64,000 nucleotides of DNA from Lepraria neglecta. Lineage: Eukaryota; Ascomycota; Lecanoromycetes; Lecanorales; Stereocaulaceae. Below, piece after piece: positions 11,430-20,934 of this stretch (positions are counted from its first letter, which is position 1; every line of letters begins with the position of its first letter). The stretch spans positions 3,534,001 through 3,598,000 of the forward strand of contig CM065647.1 of assembly GCA_033220425.1 (NCBI GenBank), read 5' to 3'. The translations under genes were made by a program, and so were the position numbers. The notes beneath the pieces were generated by a model that was not told the DNA's origin, did not search any database, and worked only from the letters and a program-made list of their open reading frames with translations.

Positions 11430-12029
11430 TACGCTGCTTGATAAGTCAGGTAGTGGTTGAAGATGTAGCGATGAAAGCTTGGGCATTGCGAGGAGATTTT
11501 GGGATAATAATTGAACCTAAGAGTTAGAGTACGCTGCAAGAAGGGCTTTGAATCCTTCTGAACACCCCGCTGCATGCTCAAAATCTTTGAGAACAATAGG
11601 AACGAAATAACATTGACGCTCGAACTATACATCTTTCCAGAGATGTAGCCAGGTAGAAGGGGCAAGGCTTAGCTTGAAATAACAAAGAGTTCGGTTCGCT
11701 GATGGGTATCCTTCCATGTGAACACCCTTTTGTCAGCTGGCGAGGAGCTGGTATTTGGACGTATCATCGCGGTACGAGCCTGCAAAGAAGGCATTGTATG
11801 AGTCGTGACAGATGGGGTTTGCTAGAAAATTACGGTACTATGCCGCTGGAGATGTCATTCCATTGCTTCAATGACCTTTCAAATTTGGCGCATGATGGGT
11901 ATTATCTCTCCTCATAGTGACACAATGAGCGCTCCAGCCTTACTTATCTGTTCATGTCGCCTCGGGACAGTCCCCTCGCCAGTTCTCCTTCGTAGCTGAG
12001 CCTACATGCATATGGGCATTTATGAAAGG
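11430..12029. other. Intergenic, no gene seen
   Basis: 3' flank of the RTA1 gene leading into the decayed ankyrin gene. Short frames on both strands lack any family resemblance. The part after about 11700 may be eroded 5' sequence of that gene. Confidence 0.45.
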
Positions 12030-13198
12030 TGTTGGAGTTCAGACTGCCTCAACTCCGAAAGTCGTCAATTCAGAAAACCACAAGACATCGTTTCAATTTG
12101 TTCAAGCCTTGTCGTTGTCTCGTCAGAGCAGATCCAGGCTAATGATTCCCAATCCGAAAAATCGATATTGAGAGACATGATTGCATTGGCCCACCTCTGT
12201 GTCAAAGATTATTTGACTTCTGAAAGAATCACCAGCACAAGCGCAGCTCATTTCCAAATATCGGGGCTAGGTGCTCACCGATGCTTAGCTGAAATGTGTT
12301 TGTCATATCTCGCAGAGAACAGTCTGAAGATAACAGCTTTGCCTCCGATAAATTACCCTCTAAGCAGCCGGGTTTTGGGCTCAACATGCTAAGGAGGCAG
12401 ACGACAAGAGCTTATACGCCCTAATTACGGATATTCTTACTTCTTCGATGGATTTCCCGTTGCAATGGGTTCGAATATATGACCCCGACTACTCCTGGAT
12501 GGAACCGAACTTTTCCAAGGATGAAGCAAGCATCGGACCCACGCTACACTATGCGTCCAGATGTGGTTTACTTGGTGCCGTGAACAGACTGCTTGCCAAC
12601 GGCGCGAATTTCAACGATAAAGGTACCCGCTTTGTCGATGTGTTAGCAGTTGTATCGAGCTAAGGTCATGAAAATGTTATACTGACTTTACTCCAAAATG
12701 GTGCTGCTCACCGATGTGGCATCGATCGATATAAGAGAGCATTTTTAAATCACTCGAGAACGGACACGCAAGCGTTGTTGCTACTCTTCTACGACACGAT
12801 CCCGTGGTATCCAAGGAATCATTGAGCAATCCCTGGTTGTGGCTACGAAACTAGGAAACGGCAACATCGCCGTACTTCTCCTTGAATATGGTGCAGATAT
12901 AGACTCTGTAGATGGCAGCTAAGGAAATGTACTTCAGAGAGCAGCTAGATTTGGGCACAAATCGATGGTGCAGCTGCTACTGGATCATGGTGCGGACGTC
13001 AATGCTCACGGAGGTCTGTTTGGACATGCTCTGATTGCAGCGGTATTGTCGGAAAAAGCCGAAATCATTGCGATATTGCTTGCTTATGGCGCTGATACAT
13101 TGTATTCTAAATTTTTCTATGGGACTGCACCGGAAGCTGCTATGAACCATGAACGCAAAGATGTTGTACAATTAATGAAGGACCATGAAGCACGATGA
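12030..13198 (+). pseudogene. Decayed NLR-like gene, C-terminal part with ankyrin repeats
   Basis: Remnant of a fungal NACHT/ankyrin (NLR-type) protein. The first stretch (about 12055-12360) reads like the helical region after a NACHT domain: DIVSICSSLVVVSSEQI, then LAHLCVKDYLTSERI. The frame then shifts near 12360: a different frame continues AGFWAQHAKEADDKSLYAL. Ankyrin repeats follow (LLGAVNRLLANGAN; GHENVILTLLQNGA after a TAA at 12661; MVQLLLDHGADVNAHGG; IIAILLAYGADT), with more frame changes between 12660 and 12960. No NACHT or effector domain is left upstream. It has at least two shifts and one stop, so it is not a working gene. Confidence 0.75.
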
Positions 13199-13497
13199 GG
13201 AATATCATAATTGCGTGACGAGTTTGTTTTATAAACATGAGGTATTCACCAAGTAAGCGGCATATATGTAGGAGTTCTCAAGGCAATAAACATCAATGAC
13301 CTGCTACAAAGATTCTCCTAAGCCTTTGAAGACGATCGAACAAACTGCTTCCAGCTCTAGCAACACCATCTCGATGCGGTGCATACCCGTTCTGCAGTCT
13401 CCCTCAGAAGGCAAATCTCCCGATGCTGTAGTCAATCTAGCACATGCTTAACATGATCGTGTCACACTTAGAGAGTGTTGAGCCAACACATTCGACT

Positions 13498-13618
13498 ATT
13501 CTGCGCTCTAGCATCGATCATGTTGTCACACTTCCATATATACGAGAGTAGGGTATAATCCAACTCCGATTTCGCAGAAGGCCGAAAAGTTCCACTTGCT
13601 AACTTGTTGAGCAGCGAG
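13498..13618 (+). repeat. Imperfect direct repeat, copy 1
   Basis: Begins attctgcgctctagcatcga; roughly 80% identical by eye to 13688-13808, offset about 190 bp. Shared landmarks: gcatcga, tatacgagagta, taatccaact, cttatt/ttgttg-like end. It has no coding content, so the unit is not an obvious transposon. Confidence 0.75.
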
Positions 13619-13687
13619 ATTTCAATTGTAGAGCTGTTTCATATGAACTCGCCGCACCCTGGCAATGCTAGGCCGGTAAGTCTAAGC

Positions 13688-13808
13688 ATTCTGCGCTTTA
13701 GCATCGACTACATCGTCACATTTCGAAATATACGAGAGTAAGATGTAATCCAACTTCGACTTTGCGGAACCTCGAAGAGTTGCACTTACTCGCTTATTGG
13801 GCGGCTAG
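13688..13808 (+). repeat. Imperfect direct repeat, copy 2
   Basis: Second copy of the 13498 repeat (attctgcgctttagcatcga onward), including atatacgagagtaagatg. Most differences are C/T or A/G transitions. Confidence 0.75.
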
Positions 13809-14466
13809 AGTTCGGTGATAATAGAGATTGTTGAGTTGAAAGTCTGGCGGGAAATCGGGCTATTGAGTTCATTGAAGGACGTTTTGCAACGCTAGCTGCT
13901 ATTGAGTTACAGGAAATACTGGTAGATTTCCATTCAAAGAGGAGCTCCCAGGGGATTCCCGAGTTGATTTGCACCATTTTTTGCTCACCACCCTAGATCA
14001 TCAAGCCCGTTCAAACGCACGTCCAAGCCCAATTAACGCACAACGAAGCTTCTGCCCAGTGACTGATGACAGATTCTATTGCTTCAAGTATATCTTGTGA
14101 GGCTTCCATACTGCGCTAGTTCTGACTCTGTCTTGTTTTCTGCTGCTCCAGGCACTGAAATTAGGCCACAAACTGAGCACCCGGAGAGATTTAATTAGCT
14201 TTGGCGGGCATGTCAAGAGCTTGAGATGGCAGATTTTCAAAACTGAACGAGCAAGAGCGATGATGGACTTGATTTTAAATAAGTAGATGGTATGCTTTCA
14301 AGCTATATACATGAATAATATTAAACAGTCCCATCATAACCACCCTCTTCCCATCTCTGAATCGAAATACCCTATCTTTCCATATCATTTCATCCATTCC
14401 CTCAGGATTCCAGCCCCGCTTAGTTTTCGTTATACATTACCATTCCAATATTCCTCCATTCGGATC

Positions 14467-17400
14467 TCATAACGCAAACACGACCACTCCAATTCCCCAC
14501 CCAATCAACCCCGTCATCACCAACATCCATAAATCGCAGCCCAGTCTCGAAGCCTTTCCAGTCGTCGCCGTCGACGACGGCAAAGGCGGCGCAGAAGGCG
14601 ACAGCGTAGGCAGCGAATAAGACGTGGATAGTGAAGTAGAATTGTCATAAAGTTCCACCAGCGTCCCATTGCCTGATCCCGTTCCATTGGTCGCACTCGA
14701 ATTGATTTCAACCCCAGAAACAATGTCTCCAGCAGCAACCGTGAACTCAGCCGCATCAAGCGGTATCATCGACGTTCCGATCAGCAGCCCTGCTGAACCC
14801 AGCGAAACCACGGTGCCAGAAATCGTAACAGCAGAACCGTTGGGCGAGACCGTCGTATCAGGCGGAATCGTAAACCCGGTCGGCGCAGCTGTGATGGTTT
14901 GATCTGCCACCGTGAAGGTCTCGGGAGGTATGGTTGGTAACGGCATAATCGTATTCCCCACCTGCAGCGCTCCCTGTCCCAAGCTCACCATCGTCCCTTC
15001 AATCGTACACGCGGGACCTCCTGGTGAGAGGGAGATAGTGATACGAGCGATAGGGAAGCCAGTCGCGCAGGCAACAAAAGTGACGCTTGCCACCGTAATA
15101 GTGGTGGTTGTAGTTGCCGCTAATATCGAAGCTGGAGGTAGAGGGATGGTTTTACTGCCTATTACCACCCCGCTGTCATTGGGGAGGACAGTGCATGTGG
15201 TTCCCCAGACTACGGCTGCGGAACCACCTGCGATTATGATGGCGCCGTTGGCGAGGGTGATGGCTGCTTCGATGGGCTGGGGTGATATGGGGGGGAGGTT
15301 TGGAGCGGGGGTTTCGAGAACTGCGCCTGCGGAGGTGGGGATGGCGTAGTTGTTGCCGTCGATGGCGATGTTAGTTGATCCACCACTTGCGGCTGAGACG
15401 ACGTGTCCTGCTATTGTGGCTTCGGCCCCGGGAGCGATGGTTGAGGACCCGACGACTAGGCCGCCGTTGGAGGCGCGGGCAATGGTTTGGCCCGCTACTA
15501 GGACTGGGGCATTCGAGGGAGTGAATGCTGGTATTTGCAGAACTGCGCCGGCGCTGGTGGGAAGGATGTATGTACTGCCGTCTATAGCGACATTGGTGGA
15601 GCCGGCTGAGATTACTTGGTTGGAGATGGTTGTTTGGGAGCCTGGTACTACTGTGGAGCTGCCGATTATTATGCCGCCATTTGAGGCTCTTACTATTGTG
15701 TTGTCGGCGACTTCTACTGGGGTGGACTGTTGAGGTGCTGGTGTTTGCAAGAGTGCTCCTGCGGTGGAGGGGAGGGCGTAAGTACTGCTGCCTAGTGCGA
15801 CATCCGTTGAGCCTGCTGAAACGATAGTGCCAGATATCGTGGCCTGTGATCCTGGTGCGAGAGTCGATATCCCGATCATGAGACCGCCGTTCGAAGCTCG
15901 CACAATAGATTGCCCGCCCACTTGGGCTAGGGTTTGCTGTTGCTGTTGAGCGGGCGCTTGCTGCTGAAGTGTCTCACCAGCCGTGGATGGAAGGGCAAAA
16001 TTGTTGCCGTCGACAATGACGTTATTCGTACCTGCTGTCACGACGTGGCCTTGAATGGTGGCTTGTGCGCCTGGAGCTACTGTGGAGCTGCCAATGACTA
16101 CACCCCCTCCTGTTGCTTTCACGATAGATTGGCTACCCACCAATACAGGTAGTGGAGATGGAGCTGGCGCTGGAGTTTGGGCCGCATTCTGAGCTGCGTT
16201 TGGAGCTGGAGCTGTGGGGAGAGCATAAGCTTTGCTGTTGACGACAACATTGTCGGTGCCAACGGAAATGGGTGTCCCAGCTACTTGAGCTGTAGCTCCT
16301 GGCATGTAAGTTGAGCTTGCGATGACGACCCCTCCATTTGCTACTTTCGCAATGGATTGACCTGCTACAAGTACCGGTGTAGCTGATGGAGGCTTTGGAA
16401 GAGCAAGCATCGAGCTGTCCACCACGATGTTATCAGTGCCAACGGATATCGGTGTTCCGGAGATTTGAGCTTGAACTCCAGGCTGATAAGTCGAGCTAGC
16501 AATAACTACGCCGCCACCAGGAGCATTTGCAATCGAGTTACCGCCAACGAGCACTGGTGTGGGCGTTGGAGCGGCGGTAACAGCTGGCACGATAGTTGGA
16601 ATTGCATGTGTGGAACTGCCGACGATGACGTTACTAGGACCAACCAAGACTGGCGTTCCGACTACTTGAGCTTGAGCTCCAGGCTGGTAGGTCGAGCTTG
16701 CTATAACGACACCACCTCCGCTAGCTGCTTCAATGGAGTTGCTTCCCACGAGAACTGGTGTTAGTTCTGTTTGTTGGGGAACGTTGTGAGTGGTGCCGTC
16801 TTGGACGGCATTGTTTGTGCCGACCGATACCACATTGCCGCCGACTGTAGCTTGGCTGACCGGTGCATAGGTCGAGCTGGCTATGACGACGCCACCGTTG
16901 GCTGCTGGTGCGGCGGTATTGCCGGCAATGAGTACGGGGCTTGGGCTAGCCACCACAACAGGGTTGCTCATTTTAACTGCTGGAACATTCGCTGCTGGAG
17001 CATTGACTGCAGGAGCGTTATTGACGGGAGTATTGGCAACTGGTGTATTGGCCGCAGGTACATTAGCTGCTGGAGCATTAACAACAGGAGCATTGGCGAC
17101 AGGGGAGTTGACAGCTGGAGCGTTGACAGCTGGAGCGTTGACGGCAGGAACGTTGTTCACCGGACTATTGGTAACTGGTGCATTGACCACGGGCTGCTTG
17201 ACCACTGGAGTATTCACTACAGCTGCTGGGCTTGGGGCAGCTACAACAGGCCTCGGAGTAGCCATAACGACGGAGTTGTAAGAGGGAGTCTCCACAATAG
17301 GAGCCGGAGTCTGTACAACAGGCGCGGGAGTAGTTCCAGGATCATTGGCTACTAGTGCAGGGGTATTAGGGGCGTTAACAACAGCGGACGCCACAGATTC

Positions 17401-17774
17401 AGCAGGTGCCGAATTGGCGGGTGTTAGATTCACTGGTGCTAGACTTGCTACCGCTGGATCAGCTGGCAAGGGATTGGCGACTGCTGTTGCTGTTACAGAG
17501 GGACCGAAGGCAGCGGCTGGCACGGATGAGGCCACTGGTTCTTGCACTGGTGGCACCAAAGCACTTGCAGGCTGTTGAACTCCTGGTATTCTGCCTGGAT
17601 CAGGTCCCCCAGCTGTGGCAGGAGGAATAGTAGGCGTCACTGCAGCTGCCGGAGACGCTGAGTCGGCCGCTGGCGTAGTAGCAGGGACAGGAGTCGGGGC
17701 CACCATGTCTGATACTTTGCTTAATTTTCTAGGAGGATCGAAGACTCCGTAGGTGACCGGGATGCAAGAACTCC
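14467..17774 (-). CDS. Repetitive cell-surface protein, 3' half (host gene split by a copia element)
   Basis: C-terminal 1,100 or so residues of a large wall or membrane surface protein. On the minus strand the frame enters at 17769 (SCIPVTYGVFDPPRKL) just inside the target duplication; an internal ATG at 17706 could start a truncated product. Parts: a Pro/Ala/Val-rich stalk; a block of Asn-Ala-Pro repeats; about eight copies of a module of some 55-60 aa (VLVGGNSI, then GGGVVIASSTYQPG, GTPISVGTDNIVV, ALP); three more diverged modules; a Ser/Thr-rich stretch; and a final hydrophobic helix (LWMLVMTGLIGWGIGVVVFA) that could be a membrane anchor or GPI signal. The other half lies at 20935-23552. 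Repeats and anchor suggest an adhesin-like role, which is inference. The gene is split, so full-length product is not expected from this allele. Confidence 0.8.
16978..17210. repeat. Coding minisatellite encoding Asn-Ala-Pro repeats
   Basis: Degenerate 12-15 bp units of the type ggagcattgacagct, encoding (reverse strand) tandem NAPAV, NSPVA and NTPVN peptides within the surface-protein stalk. Copy number is a likely source of allele length variation. Confidence 0.8.
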
Positions 17775-17894
17775 TGTTGGAAATTGCTTAGTCATGCTTA
17801 GTCAGCACTGTCTTTATTGAAGATATCTCATGCAAATAGCTTCTTCTTCTTTAATCAACTCAATGAACAACACCTTCTGCCCCATAATTCATCA
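17775..17894 (+). repeat. 5' LTR of the copia element
   Basis: 120 bp, TGTTGG...TTCATCA. Identical to 20815-20934. The duplicated target ACTCC lies immediately before it. Confidence 0.95.
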
Positions 17895-17906
17895 GGTTAT
17901 GAGCCC
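17895..17906 (+). other. Copia primer-binding site matching half of initiator tRNA-Met
   Basis: GGTTATGAGCCC directly after the 5' LTR is complementary to GGGCTCATAACC, the anticodon stem-loop of fungal initiator methionine tRNA. Drosophila copia is known to prime from a cleaved (half) tRNA at this region; the same is inferred here. Confidence 0.7.
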
Positions 17907-18142
17907 GGCAAGCTAAGTGATTGCTTATTGGTTGAATTGATTCCGGAAAGAGGTCCGTAACCCCTCATAGTGATTGCAAGCAAAAACACATATCTTTGCT
18001 CTCAACACTACAAATAATACAAACCTCAGAACTCTGTTAAAACCGCGCCATCTTCTACAAAAGACACCGAGTACTCTACCCTCTACCATATCTATCATCT
18101 ACGAACGCGTCAACCCCGTATACTTCAGGACCACATGCTATT

Positions 18143-20860
18143 ATGTCCGACAACACATCTTCCGGAGGCTACGGAGTCTGGAAATTCGACAAGCTCATTG
18201 GCACGGACAACTACCGCCCATGGGCGAGAAGCATGAAGGGATTGATGAAGTGGGAAGGCTACTGGGAAGTCGTTGACGGCTCAGAGTTCTGTCTAACGCT
18301 ATGGACTGAGGAGAAAGACGATACTGGGAAGGTTACGAAAGCGGCCCCTACTACAGCAGAGAAGACTGAATTGGAACGAATTCACAAGGAATGGAGTGTC
18401 AAGAATCGGAAAGCAGCCCAGCTGCTCGTCATGTACTGTACAGATAAGCCTGCCTCTATGGTTGAGGATATAGACGATGCCTTCCTTATTTGGTGCAAGC
18501 TCAAAGAAAACTACCAAGACTCAGGCTTCACTGCACGGCATACGGCTTTTCAGAAGCTAACAACAACGACGATCGGAGACTGCGAAGGCTCAGTGGACAG
18601 CTACATACATGGGATCCGCACTAATGCAAAGGACCTCAAGAATATGAATGCTACCGTCCCTGATTGGATCCTAATCTCAACACTACTCAACAACCTTGAT
18701 GAAAAATATACAGACTTCGTCCACCGAATAGTCCTTACGGCTACTGGAGAACCAGACTTTGAAGAAGTCGTCAAGCTTCTCTATGAGGAAGACCGTCTGG
18801 CTAAGCGAGAAGTCATGTCGACGGCTATGGTAGCCGCGCGTGCAAAGGCTCAAAAGAGCTTAAAGCAAACCGAAATACACGAGGAAGGGGAGTGTAAAAA
18901 TTGCCCTAAAGGGAAGAAGAAGAAGATCCACCCGAAAGAGACATGTTGGACACTACATCCAGAATTACGCCCTGACCACTACAAAACGAAGAATGAAAAG
19001 GCCAATGCCGCTGCAGGACGCAACTACGACCAAGACGATGACGACATGGTGGCTCCTCAGTTTGGTTTATTTGCCTCTATGGCTGTACTAAGTCCATTTA
19101 ACGAAGAAGACGTCGAATCTGACATTTTCCAAAAGGAGACTATATTTGCTCGTACAGCAGTGTTGGACAAGCGAAACCTCAGCTTCGATATGCATACTCC
19201 CTCACCAAAATCTGGTAAAGAAGATGTGCCTAAGGAGCAAGGTTTACTGCAGATCCATCTACTGAGACAGTCTGAGTCCTGCTCAGTCAAAATTTGCAAT
19301 CAAATGCCCGATTCTTCTAGCGTTCATATGGCCTCAACAACACCACTTATGCATAAGGTTACCGACTGGATTATTGATTCTGGATGCACCAATCATATGT
19401 ATCACGATCGAGAAGACTTCATCAGCTATACGTCTCTCCGCAACGCTATCCACACTGCTGGCAGTACTGATGACGTCGATGATGGGGGTGATGTTGCGAT
19501 TCATCCACTATTGCCAGACAGTACTACCGGCGACGCAAATTCGGAAGAAGTTGCGGAATCGAGGCCAACAGAGCAGACCTCAAATGAAACTGAGATCCTA
19601 GAAGAGCAGGATCCAGAAGAGCTACTTCCTAATACGCCTGAGACTCACCCAGATCCAAGTACCGATTCTACTCATCACTCGCAACCGATCCGTAAATCCA
19701 CCCGTCAAAAGGAGATCTCTCAAAAGCAACTCCAAAATGAGAGATGGAAGAATCCAAAGGACTGGGCAAAAGGAGCAGTGTCTACAGCTGATCAAATTAT
19801 CAAATCGGAGGAACTATACTGTCGCTTAGCCACTGTTGACCCTGAATCGCCCTACTACCATGATTTCGACCCTGATTTTGACTTGGATGCAGCCGCAGAA
19901 ATGATCAGCCAGACCAAGGCATATGAGGCAACCATTCAGGACACCTCAGACACACCCATGATCTCTACTGCTCAATTGGAAACAGAAGAGACCCTCATAG
20001 CCTCGCCCAATGAGGTCAAGTACTACCAGTCTCTCATTGGATCGCTGATATATGCTATGATTGAGACTCGTCCAGATATCAGCCTTGCCGTTGGAATTCT
20101 TTCTCGATTTGCTCATAATCCAAATAAGACGCACCTTACTGCAGCCAAGCGGGTCCTCCGATATCTCAAGGGAACACTGGACCGAGGAATTATCTACGGT
20201 GAAGGACAAGGCCTTATTGGATACACAGATGCTGACTGGGCTGGTGACAAAACAACAAGAAGATCTACCGGTGGCTACATATTTACCCTTCATGGGGGTG
20301 CTGTCAGCTGGTCTTCCAAGCGTCAAACCACCGTTGCACTGTCATCCTGCGAAGCCGAATATATGGCACAGACGCAGGCTTCTAAGGAAGCTATTTGGAT
20401 AACACGACTACTTGTAGAGCTAGATCTTGGCCATCAAGCACCGAAGATACCAATTACCATAAAGGCAGATAATCAGGGAGCAATTGCACTCACTAAGGAT
20501 CCAAAATTCCACACTCAGACCAAGCACATCGACATACAGTGGCACTTCGTACGCGAGAAGGTTCTCAGCGGTGCAGTGGAGTTCAAATATTGCCCTACAG
20601 ACCAAATGGCTGCTGACGGACTCACTAAAGCACTGGACAAAGTCAAATTTAGCAGGTTCGTGAGGCTAATAGGGATGTCAGAAGACATCAGCCAATGGGA
20701 AAAAAAAATTGAAAGGATGATGGACCAGAAGGAAGGATTGCATGCAAAACACCATGAAATTTCTATTTTTAGACTATTTGGCGACAGCGACAGTGGCATG
20801 CACTCATGGGGGTGTGTTGGAAATTGCTTAGTCATGCTTAGTCAGCACTGTCTTTATTGA
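18143..20860 (+). CDS. Copia polyprotein frame (gag-like, protease-like, RNase H)
   Basis: A 905-codon frame inside the retrotransposon. The N-terminal 250 residues are copia gag-like (WKFDKLIGTDNYRPWARSMK). A protease-like WIIDSGCTNHMYHD lies around residue 412. The last 250 residues hold the copia RNase H region (IGSLIYAMIETRPDISLAVG; YTDADWAGD; SSCEAEYMA; ADNQGAIAL). Not all parts of a whole polyprotein are seen, so the product is a fossil or a non-autonomous remnant. The end of the frame runs into the 3' LTR. Confidence 0.88.
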   Translation: MSDNTSSGGYGVWKFDKLIGTDNYRPWARSMKGLMKWEGYWEVVDGSEFCLTLWTEEKDDTGKVTKAAPTTAEKTELERIHKEWSVKNRKAAQLLVMYCTDKPASMVEDIDDAFLIWCKLKENYQDSGFTARHTAFQKLTTTTIGDCEGSVDSYIHGIRTNAKDLKNMNATVPDWILISTLLNNLDEKYTDFVHRIVLTATGEPDFEEVVKLLYEEDRLAKREVMSTAMVAARAKAQKSLKQTEIHEEGECKNCPKGKKKKIHPKETCWTLHPELRPDHYKTKNEKANAAAGRNYDQDDDDMVAPQFGLFASMAVLSPFNEEDVESDIFQKETIFARTAVLDKRNLSFDMHTPSPKSGKEDVPKEQGLLQIHLLRQSESCSVKICNQMPDSSSVHMASTTPLMHKVTDWIIDSGCTNHMYHDREDFISYTSLRNAIHTAGSTDDVDDGGDVAIHPLLPDSTTGDANSEEVAESRPTEQTSNETEILEEQDPEELLPNTPETHPDPSTDSTHHSQPIRKSTRQKEISQKQLQNERWKNPKDWAKGAVSTADQIIKSEELYCRLATVDPESPYYHDFDPDFDLDAAAEMISQTKAYEATIQDTSDTPMISTAQLETEETLIASPNEVKYYQSLIGSLIYAMIETRPDISLAVGILSRFAHNPNKTHLTAAKRVLRYLKGTLDRGIIYGEGQGLIGYTDADWAGDKTTRRSTGGYIFTLHGGAVSWSSKRQTTVALSSCEAEYMAQTQASKEAIWITRLLVELDLGHQAPKIPITIKADNQGAIALTKDPKFHTQTKHIDIQWHFVREKVLSGAVEFKYCPTDQMAADGLTKALDKVKFSRFVRLIGMSEDISQWEKKIERMMDQKEGLHAKHHEISIFRLFGDSDSGMHSWGCVGNCLVMLSQHCLY

Positions 20861-20934
20861 AGATATCTCATGCAAATAGCTTCTTCTTCTTTAATCAACT
20901 CAATGAACAACACCTTCTGCCCCATAATTCATCA
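20815..20934 (+). repeat. 3' LTR of the copia element
   Basis: 120 bp, identical to 17775-17894; followed by ACTCC (20935-20939), the second copy of the target duplication. Its final bases supply a TGA to the minus-strand host frame that abuts it. Confidence 0.95.

Larger units (their letters stand above)
13199..14466. other. Gene-free stretch with a diverged direct repeat
   Basis: No gene seen. The main content is a pair of about 120-bp imperfect direct repeats (13498-13618 and 13688-13808). The last 150 bases are the 3' flank of the minus-strand surface-protein gene. Confidence 0.6.
17775..20934 (+). mobile_element. Ty1/copia LTR retrotransposon, short, recent, looks broken
   Basis: 3,160 bp, flanked by the 5-bp target duplication ACTCC (17770-17774 and 20935-20939). 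LTRs are 120 bp, start TG, end CA, and are identical by eye over their full length, so the insertion is recent. Parts: 5' LTR, a primer-binding site next to it, one 905-codon frame with gag-like, protease-like and RNase H parts in copia order, a short purine-rich tract (catgggggtg) and the 3' LTR. Several parts of a full copia polyprotein are not recognisable, so it looks broken (at least one large break) and would depend on a relative for mobility. It lies antisense to the host gene it splits. Confidence 0.93.

Noticed and set aside
14912-17355. Several 100-190 codon plus-strand frames opposite the surface-protein repeats
   Set aside because: Mirror frames of a repetitive, GC-biased coding sequence; no domain and no independent start context.
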